Origin: Bacteroides fragilis NCTC 9343
GTDB taxonomy: Bacteria > Bacteroidota > Bacteroidia > Bacteroidales > Bacteroidaceae
Length of the DNA: 64,000 nt
NCBI RefSeq assembly: GCF_000025985.1
Contig: NC_003228.3
Location: forward strand, 310,001 to 374,000
Reading direction: 5' to 3'
Shown here one piece after another: positions 9,706 to 17,824 of the stretch. The number at the start of each line of letters is the position of its first letter. The stretch's first letter is position 1. Under the pieces are notes generated by a model, which was not told the DNA's origin, did no database searches, and saw only the letters and a list, made by a program, of their open reading frames with translations. Both the position numbers and the translations under genes were made by a program.

Positions 9706-11769
9706 TTATTCTCTTGTGTTCGGGAAAGCCGAAACCCGCAGTCTGGCTGCTCCCATCGGAATCAGGGTGATTTCTTCTTTTTCCCCTTTCGGAGCGTCCA
9801 TTTCAGGAAGTTCGCTACACAAGTCGTATTGATCGATAACCCATGAAGGAACCTTGCGTCCGATAGCTTTTACCTCGATAGGTGTACTTGCGACCGTGAA
9901 CGGGAAGTTGTCAGCCGGCCATTCTTTGTGTACTACTTTAAAGTCTTTCAAAGGTTCGTTCTTACCGAGTACCAATGCGTAGTTCCAAGGAGTTTTTGCA
10001 TAGATCTCGTATGTCGGCCATTGGCTGGCGTCAGCGCCTTCCTGCCATTTAGAGTCACCGATAGCCGTAGCGCGGCTGTCCTTTTTCACATAATCTTCGT
10101 CAATTTTCAGTGACATTGTCAACGGACCGTAGTCTACGCTTACACTGTTTTTGTTCACTTGCCATGTACGCATCGAAAGTTGCATCGGCAGTTGAATCTC
10201 TACTTGGTCATTGTCTTTCCATTCGCGATTGATGCAGGCATATTGTCCGGCTTCGGGGTTAGCCGCTACTTTTTTGCCGTTAACAAAGATAGTTGCACCC
10301 TCTGTCCATGAAGGGATTCTCAGATAGAACGGGAAACTTACAGCTTTCGGAGTATTTACCGTAAACCGGATGGTTTCCTCGAAAGGATAATTCGTCTGCT
10401 CGTGAAGGGTTATTTCGTTTCCGTCACCCACTTTCACCGTTGCTTTGCAGGCGGCATACATGGCGGCCGCTACACCATTATCCGGAGTAGCCAGAATCAG
10501 ATGCTCGGCATAATAAGGCCATCCCTGTGCGTGGTTATGCTGGCAGCAACGGCTGCTGAACGGGTTCATTGCCAGGAAAGGTCCCCGGTTGTCGATGCCC
10601 GGATGATGATTCTTTGAGTCGCTGACCGTCTGGTTAGGGCAAGTGATGTAACGTAATCCTTTGAAATCCGGCATCACGGCAGCCGGATAACTGTTGAAAG
10701 CCACTTCTTCGCAGTGTTCTGCCCAAAGCGGATCGCCCGTCATACAAAGCATCAATTCATCGGAAGCCATCTGTTCTACCAATCCGCAGGTCTCTACTCC
10801 CTGACGTGGGTCGATAGAACCCATGCGGGCATTTTCGTCGGCACCGAACATACCGCCCGGTACTTGTCCGAAAGTACGGCGTATCAGATTGTGTACATTA
10901 TAAGATGCTTTCAGCATGGCTGAATCTCCTGTCATCATATAATAGGTAGCCGGTTCGCGGAAACATTGTGCGATGTTTACATTGTGCCAGTTCGGCAGTG
11001 CCGACGGGCGGGTCCAATCTGCTGTGTTCCGGTGTATCTTCTCAGCCAGTTCCAGTAAGAATTGATCTCCTGTGCGGTTATAAAGCCAATATACGCTTAA
11101 CAGGTTATCTCCGCCACGGCTGTTTTCCCAATAGTCCTCCAGGAATTGTTCGTCCGGTACACTTAACTGCCATTTAAAGTAATTGGTCATCAGGTCGATT
11201 ACCCGTTGGTCATTTGAATATTCATAATAGGATTGCAGACACCAGAGCATAATCATCTGTGCCCATAATTCTCTTTTTCCGTTCCGCTCGTTGATGGGAC
11301 CAAAGTATCCGTCGGGCTGTTGGCTGGCGAATGCTCCTTCGAGCCATACTTTAGCTTCATCAATCATTTTCTGATCCTTTAATATATAAGCCAGGTTTCC
11401 GTATCCTTTCAGCCAATAGGGGACTTCTTCCCATCCGTGATCTCCTCCTTTGGTCAGCCAGGCATTATTCTCTTTGCCCAGCCATGCACTGATCTCATTC
11501 AGGTGACCGGTCAGACCGTCTTTCTGTAATTCGAGATATTTCTTCAACCATCCTTCGGGCTGAATACTTCCGACGGGCAGTTTAATGAAATTCATCGGTT
11601 TCAGTGGCAAGCGGTTTCCTACATAGTTTACGTTGGTTTGTGTACAGTCGGGGCGGTTCACGATGGTTACTGCCGACGATGATTGATCGGAAGTACACGA
11701 TGCTGCCAGTAATCCGGCTGTAAATAGGATTCCGGCCAAGCCTCCTTTCAGACTTTTCATCTTTTTCAT
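9706..11769 (-). CDS. GH127-type (DUF1680) lipoprotein, second paralog; first gene of leftward operon
   Basis: A 687-residue lipoprotein (lipobox LLAASC). The (alpha/alpha)6-barrel pattern is clear. Zinc-site residues are Glu326 and Cys328 (VETCGLVEQ) and Cys408-Cys409 (SRCCQHN). The acid/base candidate is Glu312 (GADENARMG). It is co-linear with the next gene downstream (shared YWLYN.TGD, F.LQL.IP, AGPQPYSF/SELPEMDA-type C-termini) but well diverged, suggesting two related furanosidases with different linkages or sugars. It is the promoter-proximal gene of the leftward operon, about 75 nt downstream of the -7 box of operator copy A. Confidence 0.88.
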   Translation of the reverse strand: MKKMKSLKGGLAGILFTAGLLAASCTSDQSSSAVTIVNRPDCTQTNVNYVGNRLPLKPMNFIKLPVGSIQPEGWLKKYLELQKDGLTGHLNEISAWLGKENNAWLTKGGDHGWEEVPYWLKGYGNLAYILKDQKMIDEAKVWLEGAFASQQPDGYFGPINERNGKRELWAQMIMLWCLQSYYEYSNDQRVIDLMTNYFKWQLSVPDEQFLEDYWENSRGGDNLLSVYWLYNRTGDQFLLELAEKIHRNTADWTRPSALPNWHNVNIAQCFREPATYYMMTGDSAMLKASYNVHNLIRRTFGQVPGGMFGADENARMGSIDPRQGVETCGLVEQMASDELMLCMTGDPLWAEHCEEVAFNSYPAAVMPDFKGLRYITCPNQTVSDSKNHHPGIDNRGPFLAMNPFSSRCCQHNHAQGWPYYAEHLILATPDNGVAAAMYAACKATVKVGDGNEITLHEQTNYPFEETIRFTVNTPKAVSFPFYLRIPSWTEGATIFVNGKKVAANPEAGQYACINREWKDNDQVEIQLPMQLSMRTWQVNKNSVSVDYGPLTMSLKIDEDYVKKDSRATAIGDSKWQEGADASQWPTYEIYAKTPWNYALVLGKNEPLKDFKVVHKEWPADNFPFTVASTPIEVKAIGRKVPSWVIDQYDLCSELPEMDAPKGEKEEITLIPMGAARLRVSAFPNTRE

Positions 11770-11845
11770 GTTTGGGTGTTTTTACTTATGGTTATTATTT
11801 AGGGGTTATTTCAATACAAATCAGTAGCTTCATCTGATATCATGC

Positions 11846-11913
11846 TACAAAGTTTGTGAATTCTGTATGAAATGTGCGACACAAACTATTCAATAAATAG
11901 CAATTACTGACCA
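11846..11913 (-). promoter_or_regulatory. PUL operator/promoter copy A (drives leftward operon)
   Basis: Read on the minus strand: TGGTCAG (11913-11907), 14 nt, TGAATAG (11892-11886), and the -7 box CTTTGTA (11852-11846). The internal TTTATTGA (11897-11890) is exactly 37 nt from the -7 box, as in the five other copies. The first ORF starts at 11769. Confidence 0.8.
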
Positions 11914-11957
11914 ATACGATGCGAAATGCGGGTTATGTGAATATTAGAAGTATAAAA

Positions 11958-12025
11958 AGAACAGATTCTTTTGTTTATTGAGCAGTATTTATCCCTTTAT
12001 TCAACGAAAATGTTTTTTCTTTGTA
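11958..12025 (+). promoter_or_regulatory. PUL operator/promoter copy B (drives GH43-GH2-GtaA operon)
   Basis: AGAACAG (11958-11964), 14 nt, TGAGCAG (11979-11985), TTTATTGA at 11974-11981, then 37 nt to the -7 box CTTTGTA at 12019-12025. Copy A lies back-to-back in the same intergenic region. Confidence 0.82.
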
Positions 12026-12046
12026 GCATCTTAATAACAGAAAGCT

Positions 12047-13153
12047 ATGAAAACAAAGATCTACCTGCTATTTATTACTACCTTATTCTTCTGCGCCGGT
12101 TGTGGCAACAAGAGCGGCGGACAGAAACAGGAGTCGGTAAGTGCGGCAAAGGATACATATGTAAATCCTTTGTTTCCGGAAGGGGCCGATCCGAGTGCTC
12201 TTTTCCATAATGGTAAGTATTATTATACCCATGGAACGGAAGATAAGATCATGCTTTGGGAAACGTCCGATATCACTGATATGGCTCATGCGGTTTGCAA
12301 GATAGTGTGGAAGCCTCAGGATCCATCCAACAGTTGTCATCTCTGGGCACCGGAGATTCACTATATCAATGATAAATGGTATATATATTATGCAGCCGAC
12401 GACGGCAATACGGATAATCACCAGTTGTACGTACTTGAAAACTCTTCACCCGACCCGATGGAGGGAAAGTTCGAAATGAAAGGAAGTATCATAACCAATC
12501 CCGAATGGAATTGGGGGATACAGGCCACCACTTTCGAACATAAGGGAGTCCGCTATCTGGCCTGGTCCGGATGGTCCAAAAGGAGAACCAATGCCGAAAC
12601 TCAATGTATCTATATTGCCAGGATGAAAGATCCGTGGACACTCGATTCACCCCGTGTCCTGATATCCAAACCCGAGTATGAATGGGAACGGCAGTGGGTC
12701 AATCCGGATGGCAGCCGTACGGCTTACCCCATTTATGTGAATGAAGGGCCTCAGTTCTTCCATTCGAAAGATAATAAGACGTTGATTCTATATTACGCTG
12801 CCAGCGGTTCGTGGTCACCCTATTACTGTGTCGGGATGTTGACTGCCGATGCCGAGAGTGATTTGTTAGATCCGGCTTCCTGGACAAAGAGTTCGGTTCC
12901 GGTATTTCAGCAATCGTTGGAGAATGAAGTTTATGGTCCGGGTGGACTCTCCTTTGTTCCCTCGCCCGATGGGACTGAATGGTATATGATTTACCATGCC
13001 CGTCAGGTGACCAATGGAGACACCGGGAGTCCTGAAACCCGTAATCCGCGAATACAAAAAATAGGATGGGATGCCCATGGAATGCCCGATTTAGGGATTC
13101 CGGTTCGTGCAGGGGTTGCCTTGCCAAAACCTTCGGGTACTCTTTTGAAATAA
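12047..13153 (+). CDS. GH43-family lipoprotein, paralog of the one at 550
   Basis: A 368-residue lipoprotein (lipobox FFCAGC) with a full GH43 five-bladed propeller: HLWAPEIH, WYIYYAADDG, YGPGGLSFV. It is closely similar along its whole length to the protein encoded at 550-1626. Here the general base is canonical Asp48 (GADPSALF) and the acid is Glu233 (VNEGPQ). The pKa-modulator position, normally Asp, is Gln159 (GIQATTFEH). Relatives of this group are annotated as alpha-L-arabinofuranosidases or beta-xylosidases; galactofuranosidase activity is another possibility. It is the first gene of a rightward operon, about 22 nt after the -7 box. The two paralogs stand at the far ends of divergent operons under the same operator type. 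Confidence 0.87.
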   Translation: MKTKIYLLFITTLFFCAGCGNKSGGQKQESVSAAKDTYVNPLFPEGADPSALFHNGKYYYTHGTEDKIMLWETSDITDMAHAVCKIVWKPQDPSNSCHLWAPEIHYINDKWYIYYAADDGNTDNHQLYVLENSSPDPMEGKFEMKGSIITNPEWNWGIQATTFEHKGVRYLAWSGWSKRRTNAETQCIYIARMKDPWTLDSPRVLISKPEYEWERQWVNPDGSRTAYPIYVNEGPQFFHSKDNKTLILYYAASGSWSPYYCVGMLTADAESDLLDPASWTKSSVPVFQQSLENEVYGPGGLSFVPSPDGTEWYMIYHARQVTNGDTGSPETRNPRIQKIGWDAHGMPDLGIPVRAGVALPKPSGTLLK

Positions 13154-13185
13154 AATAGTCATTTAGAACATTTTTTCCTTAGTCT

Positions 13186-13207
13186 GACAGGTAGCCGCCT
13201 ACCTGTC
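13186..13207. repeat. Short perfect hairpin in the GH43-GH2 gap
   Basis: A 9-bp perfect stem (GACAGGTAG/CTACCTGTC) with a 4-nt loop lies in the 102-nt gap. No T run follows, so it is not an evident terminator. It could tune expression of downstream genes. Confidence 0.55.
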
Positions 13208-13255
13208 CCGGGGATCGTATTGCATCATTAATAGGTTAAACATAATTTGAAGACA

Positions 13256-15070
13256 ATGAAAAAGAGCATTTTAATTGCAGTTCTGACAGCGTCGATAGCT
13301 ACTTCCGCTTTTGCACAATGGAAACCGGCAGGAGACAAAATCAAGACAAAGTGGGCTGAGCAGGTGAATCCTGAAAATGTATTGCCCGAGTATCCACGTC
13401 CGGTGATGGAACGGGGAGAGTGGAAGAACCTGAATGGTTTGTGGAATTATGCCATCACCGAGAAAGGAGCTGCTCCTTCAGCTTACGAAGGTCAGATTCT
13501 GGTTCCTTTTGCCATAGAGTCCAGCCTTTCGGGTGTTGGTAAGAAAGTCGGCCCCGACAAAGAACTCTGGTATCAGCGTACTTTCACAGTACCCGCTTCC
13601 TGGAAAGGTAAAAAAGTGATGCTGAACTTCGGTGCTGTAGACTGGAAAGCTGATATTTGGGTCAATGACATTAAGGTGGGACAACACACCGGAGGATTTA
13701 CTCCTTTTTCACTCGATATTACGGCTGCTTTGGCTACTAAAGGAGACAATAAACTTGTTGTGAAGGTATGGGACCCGACAGATCGCGGACCTCAGCCTCG
13801 TGGCAAACAGGTAAACCGTCCGGAAGGCATCTGGTATACGGCTGTTACCGGTATCTGGCAAACTGTCTGGATGGAGCCTGTGGCCGAACGTCATATTACT
13901 AATGTTCGTACGACTTCGGACATCGACCGTAAGAAACTCACAGTGGACGTTACTACCAGTACCAGCTGTCCTTCGGAAGTTGTCGAGGTAAAGGTTTTCG
14001 ATGGTAAACAGCTGGTTGCTACCGGAAAAGGATTGAACGGCCAGACTATTGACATTCAGATGCCTGCTGATGCCAAACTGTGGAGTCCTGCTTCTCCGAC
14101 TCTTTATTCTATGCAGATTGCCCTGTTGAGCAATGGTAAAGTGACCGATAAAGTAGATAGCTATACAGCTATGCGCAAATACTCTACCCGCCGTGACAAG
14201 GACGGAATTGTACGTTTGCAGCTGAACAATGAAGATGTGTTCCAGTTCGGTCCTCTCGATCAAGGATGGTGGCCCGACGGACTGTATACAGCTCCGACAG
14301 ACGAAGCGTTGGTTTATGATATTCAGAAAACCAAAGACTTCGGATTTAACATGATCCGTAAACACGTGAAGGTGGAACCGGCACGTTGGTATACGCACTG
14401 TGATAAACTGGGTATCATCGTATGGCAGGATATGCCGAACGGCGACCGTGAACCGGAGTGGCAGATGTACAACTACTTCACCGGCAATGAACTGAATCGT
14501 AGCGAGGAGTCGGAACAGATCTATCGCAAAGAGTGGAAGGAAATCATGGATTATCTGTACAACTATCCTTGTATCGGTGTATGGGTTCCGTTTAACGAGC
14601 GTTGGGGACAGTTCAAGACTGAAGATATCGCGACATGGACAAAGAAGTATGATCCTTCACGCTTGGTGAACCCGGCAAGTGGCGGTAATCACTTCCCTTG
14701 CGGTGATATTCTTGACTTGCATCATTATCCCAATCCGTCACTTGACTTCTACGATGCCGGACGTGCTACCGTGTTAGGTGAATATGGCGGCATCGGCCTG
14801 GCACTGAATGAACATCTTTGGGAACCGAACCACAACTGGGGATACGTGAAGTTTAATTCACCCGAAGAAGTAACCAAACAATACGTTGAATACGGCAATG
14901 AACTGTATCGGTTGATTTCAAGAGGTTTCTCAGCTGCTGTCTATACACAGACTACGGATGTAGAAATGGAGGTGAACGGACTGATGACATACGACCGTAA
15001 AGTGATTAAGGTGAATGAAGCTCAGGTGAAAGCTATCAATACAAAGATATGCAATTCTTTAAATAAGTGA
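13256..15070 (+). CDS. GH2 glycoside hydrolase, second
   Basis: The start is ATG 13256 (MKKSILIAVL); the in-frame TTG at 13247 is less likely. The signal peptide ends near SAFAQ. The 604-residue protein has a GH2 jelly-roll (LWYQRTFTVPASW, GIWQTVWMEPV), an Ig-like domain, and a TIM barrel with acid/base Glu448 (VPFNERWGQ) and nucleophile Glu509 (VLGEYGG). Like the GH2 at 5731 it lacks the C-terminal LacZ domains, but the two differ enough to suggest different targets. It is co-transcribed with the GH43 before it and the GtaA-like gene after it. The exact sugar cannot be told from sequence; galactosidase, galactofuranosidase or arabinosidase would all fit the locus. Confidence 0.9.
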   Translation: MKKSILIAVLTASIATSAFAQWKPAGDKIKTKWAEQVNPENVLPEYPRPVMERGEWKNLNGLWNYAITEKGAAPSAYEGQILVPFAIESSLSGVGKKVGPDKELWYQRTFTVPASWKGKKVMLNFGAVDWKADIWVNDIKVGQHTGGFTPFSLDITAALATKGDNKLVVKVWDPTDRGPQPRGKQVNRPEGIWYTAVTGIWQTVWMEPVAERHITNVRTTSDIDRKKLTVDVTTSTSCPSEVVEVKVFDGKQLVATGKGLNGQTIDIQMPADAKLWSPASPTLYSMQIALLSNGKVTDKVDSYTAMRKYSTRRDKDGIVRLQLNNEDVFQFGPLDQGWWPDGLYTAPTDEALVYDIQKTKDFGFNMIRKHVKVEPARWYTHCDKLGIIVWQDMPNGDREPEWQMYNYFTGNELNRSEESEQIYRKEWKEIMDYLYNYPCIGVWVPFNERWGQFKTEDIATWTKKYDPSRLVNPASGGNHFPCGDILDLHHYPNPSLDFYDAGRATVLGEYGGIGLALNEHLWEPNHNWGYVKFNSPEEVTKQYVEYGNELYRLISRGFSAAVYTQTTDVEMEVNGLMTYDRKVIKVNEAQVKAINTKICNSLNK

Positions 15071-15165
15071 TTAGAGTAGGGTGTCGATAGGTACACAGGT
15101 TTTTGATTAAGGTAAAGATTGTTGAAGGATACTATTTAGATTGAAACATACTAATAAATAAAATA

Positions 15166-17676
15166 ATGAAAAAACTATTCACAATGGCTTTAGCAGTCGG
15201 TATGCTGTGCAATGCGCAGGCAGCCGACCTGTATAAGGCAAGTAGAAATGTTGCTTTGCGTGCGCCGGCGGTGCCTCTCATCACTTCCGACCCCTATCTG
15301 TCCATCTGGTCGCCCACAGATGCGCTGAACGAAAGCAGCACTATGCACTGGACCGGAACGGAACATCCTTTGTTGGGTGCTATCCGTGTAGACGGGAAGA
15401 CTTACCGCTTTATGGGGAAAGATAAATTGAATCTTGAAACCCTTGTACCCATGACCGATACCGATACCTGGCAGGGGAGTTATACTTTCGATGAGCCGGC
15501 TGCGGGATGGAACGCCCTTTCGTTCAATGCTGCCGGATGGAAAGAGGGACAAGGTGCTTTCGGTACTCCCGATATGCCTCGTGTCCATACTCGCTGGACT
15601 ACTCCGGACATCTGGGTTCGCCGCGATTTCCAGATTAACGATGATATGAACGGAGAAACCATCTATCTGAAATATTCGCACGACGATGTATTCGAACTCT
15701 ACCTGAATGGTGAAAAGCTGGTTGCTACAGACTATTCATGGAACAACGACGTATTACTCGAACTATCGGATGCAGCCAAGAAGAAGCTGCAAAAAGGAAA
15801 AAACGTACTTGCCGCACACTGTCACAACACAACAGGAGGTGCTTATGTAGATTTCGGCCTTTATCGCCTGAACAAACAGACGACAGGTTTTGAGACGGCA
15901 GCCGTCCAGAAATCGGTAAGCGTACTCCCCACACAAACTTACTACACGTTTACTTGCGGTCCGGTGGAACTGGACCTGGTGTTTACCGCACCTTTGATGA
16001 TGGACGACCTCGATTTGTTGTCTACTCCCGTTAATTATATTTCTTATCGCGTTCGTTCGCTGGACAAAAAGCAACATGATGTGCAGATGTATGTGGAGAC
16101 CACTCCGCAGCTTGCCATTAATGAACTGACGCAACCTACCCGTTCGAAAGTGATCCGCCGTAACGGTATCAATTATGTACAGGCAGGGACTATCGACCAG
16201 CCTATCCTTGCACGAAAAGGAGACGGTATCTGTATTGATTGGGGATATGCTTATCTGGCAGGAAATATAGGTGCCAATACAGCTGTTAGCCTGGGTAACT
16301 ATTATGGCATGAAGAACGAGTTTGTTACCAAGGGTTCTTTGTTGCCTACACAAGCCGAGTGCGTGACCCGTCGTGCCGACCAGATGCCGGCTATGGCCTA
16401 TACTGACGATCTGGGTAAAGTAGGTACCGATGGCAAATCCGGCTTCCTGATGTTGGGTTACGATGATATTTATGCTATCGAATACTTCTATCAACCTCGC
16501 ATGGCCTACTGGAAGCATGATGGTAAGGTAAGCATCTTCGATGCCTTTGAGCGTGCCAAAGCAAACTATGCGTCTGTCATGGAACGTTGCCGTGCTTACG
16601 ACGAAATGATTCTGAACGATGCAGAAAAAGCAGGTGGCAAAGAATACTCTGAACTGTGTGCATTGGCTTACCGTCAGGTGATTGCCGCCCATAAGCTGTT
16701 CAAGGATGCGGATGGTAACTTGCTCTTCTTCTCTAAAGAGAACAATAGTAACGGTTGTATCAATACTGTCGACCTGACTTATCCGTCTGCTCCGCTCTTC
16801 CTGGCTTATAACCCCGAATTGCAGAAAGGCATGATGACCAGTATCTTTGAATATAGTGCCAGCGGACGTTGGAACAAGCCTTTCCCGGCTCACGACCTGG
16901 GAACTTATCCTATTGCTAACGGACAGGTATACGGTGGTGACATGCCGATTGAAGAAGGTGGAAATATGGTAGTCCTGGCTGCTGCTATTGCCAAGGTAGA
17001 AGGTAACGCCGACTATGCTAAGAAGTATTGGGATTTACTGACCATTTGGACTGATTATCTGGCGGAATACGGACAAGATCCCGAGAACCAACTCTGTACT
17101 GATGACTTTGCCGGACACTGGGCACATAACGCCAACCTTTCGGTAAAAGCGATCATGGGTGTAGCTGCCTACAGTGAAATGGCCCGTATGCTCGGTATGG
17201 ATGATGTAGCCGACCGATATGCTGCCAAAGCCAAAGCAATGGCTACCAAATGGGAACAAATGGCTCGTGAGGGTGATCATTATCGTCTGGCATTCGACCG
17301 TGAGAATACCTGGAGCCAGAAGTACAATATGGTTTGGGACAAGATGTGGAATCTGAACCTTTTCCCCAATAATGTGATTGAGAAAGAAATTTCTTATTAT
17401 CAGACCAAACTGCAAAACCCTTATGGACTTCCGTTGGATTCCCGCAAGGAATATACTAAATCCGACTGGATTATGTGGACTGCTGCCATGTCTTCTGATA
17501 AGGCTACTTTCGAGAAATTTATTTCTCCGGTATATAAGTATGCTAATGAAACCGTATCACGTGTTCCGCTGAGCGACTGGCATCATACCGATAGCGGTAA
17601 GTTTGTCGGCTTCAAGGCACGTTCCGTGATCGGTGGTTATTGGATGAAGGTATTAATGGATAAAATGCAGAAGTAA
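15166..17676 (+). CDS. GtaA-like protein (DUF5127/DUF4965/DUF1793), first paralog
   Basis: An 836-residue secreted protein (signal peptide ending near NAQAAD). The beginning (VPLITSDPYLSIWSP, MHWTGTEHPLLG) and C-terminal two-thirds (FLAYNPEL, GGDMPIEEGGNM, CTDDFAGHWAHNANL, SQKYNMVWDKMWNL) match the DUF4965/DUF1793 family. That family is named glutaminase A after a fungal protein and has an (alpha/alpha)6-barrel core. Residues of about 95-255 look like an inserted beta-sandwich of the type seen in GH2 jelly-rolls (PDIWVRRDFQI, YLKYSHDDVFELYLNGE). In a mannan-type PUL a carbohydrate-active role is more plausible than glutamine hydrolysis, but that is inference. It ends the rightward operon. A strong paralog is at 36086. 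Confidence 0.82.
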   Translation: MKKLFTMALAVGMLCNAQAADLYKASRNVALRAPAVPLITSDPYLSIWSPTDALNESSTMHWTGTEHPLLGAIRVDGKTYRFMGKDKLNLETLVPMTDTDTWQGSYTFDEPAAGWNALSFNAAGWKEGQGAFGTPDMPRVHTRWTTPDIWVRRDFQINDDMNGETIYLKYSHDDVFELYLNGEKLVATDYSWNNDVLLELSDAAKKKLQKGKNVLAAHCHNTTGGAYVDFGLYRLNKQTTGFETAAVQKSVSVLPTQTYYTFTCGPVELDLVFTAPLMMDDLDLLSTPVNYISYRVRSLDKKQHDVQMYVETTPQLAINELTQPTRSKVIRRNGINYVQAGTIDQPILARKGDGICIDWGYAYLAGNIGANTAVSLGNYYGMKNEFVTKGSLLPTQAECVTRRADQMPAMAYTDDLGKVGTDGKSGFLMLGYDDIYAIEYFYQPRMAYWKHDGKVSIFDAFERAKANYASVMERCRAYDEMILNDAEKAGGKEYSELCALAYRQVIAAHKLFKDADGNLLFFSKENNSNGCINTVDLTYPSAPLFLAYNPELQKGMMTSIFEYSASGRWNKPFPAHDLGTYPIANGQVYGGDMPIEEGGNMVVLAAAIAKVEGNADYAKKYWDLLTIWTDYLAEYGQDPENQLCTDDFAGHWAHNANLSVKAIMGVAAYSEMARMLGMDDVADRYAAKAKAMATKWEQMAREGDHYRLAFDRENTWSQKYNMVWDKMWNLNLFPNNVIEKEISYYQTKLQNPYGLPLDSRKEYTKSDWIMWTAAMSSDKATFEKFISPVYKYANETVSRVPLSDWHHTDSGKFVGFKARSVIGGYWMKVLMDKMQK

Positions 17677-17708
17677 TAAGAACCGGTATATAATTAGGGT
17701 TTATTATC

Positions 17709-17756
17709 AAGGGTTGTATCAAAAGCTTGTTTTGCTTGGATACAACCCTTTTTTCT
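17709..17756. terminator. Strong terminator after the GtaA-like gene
   Basis: A 12-bp perfect stem (17709-17720 with 17739-17750, AAGGGTTGTATC) is followed by a T run. It ends the rightward operon and lies between convergent genes. Confidence 0.85.
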
Positions 17757-17824
17757 TTCCAAGAGATGTTATGTTGCCTGTCTGTTCTACTTAAGTTGGT
17801 GTCGGTTTAAGCATGAAGTGGCTG

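Noticed and set aside
15763..16893. 376-codon antisense ORF across the GtaA-like gene
   Set aside because: It lies wholly opposite a strongly supported gene, has no signal or family motifs, and its composition follows the complementary codons.
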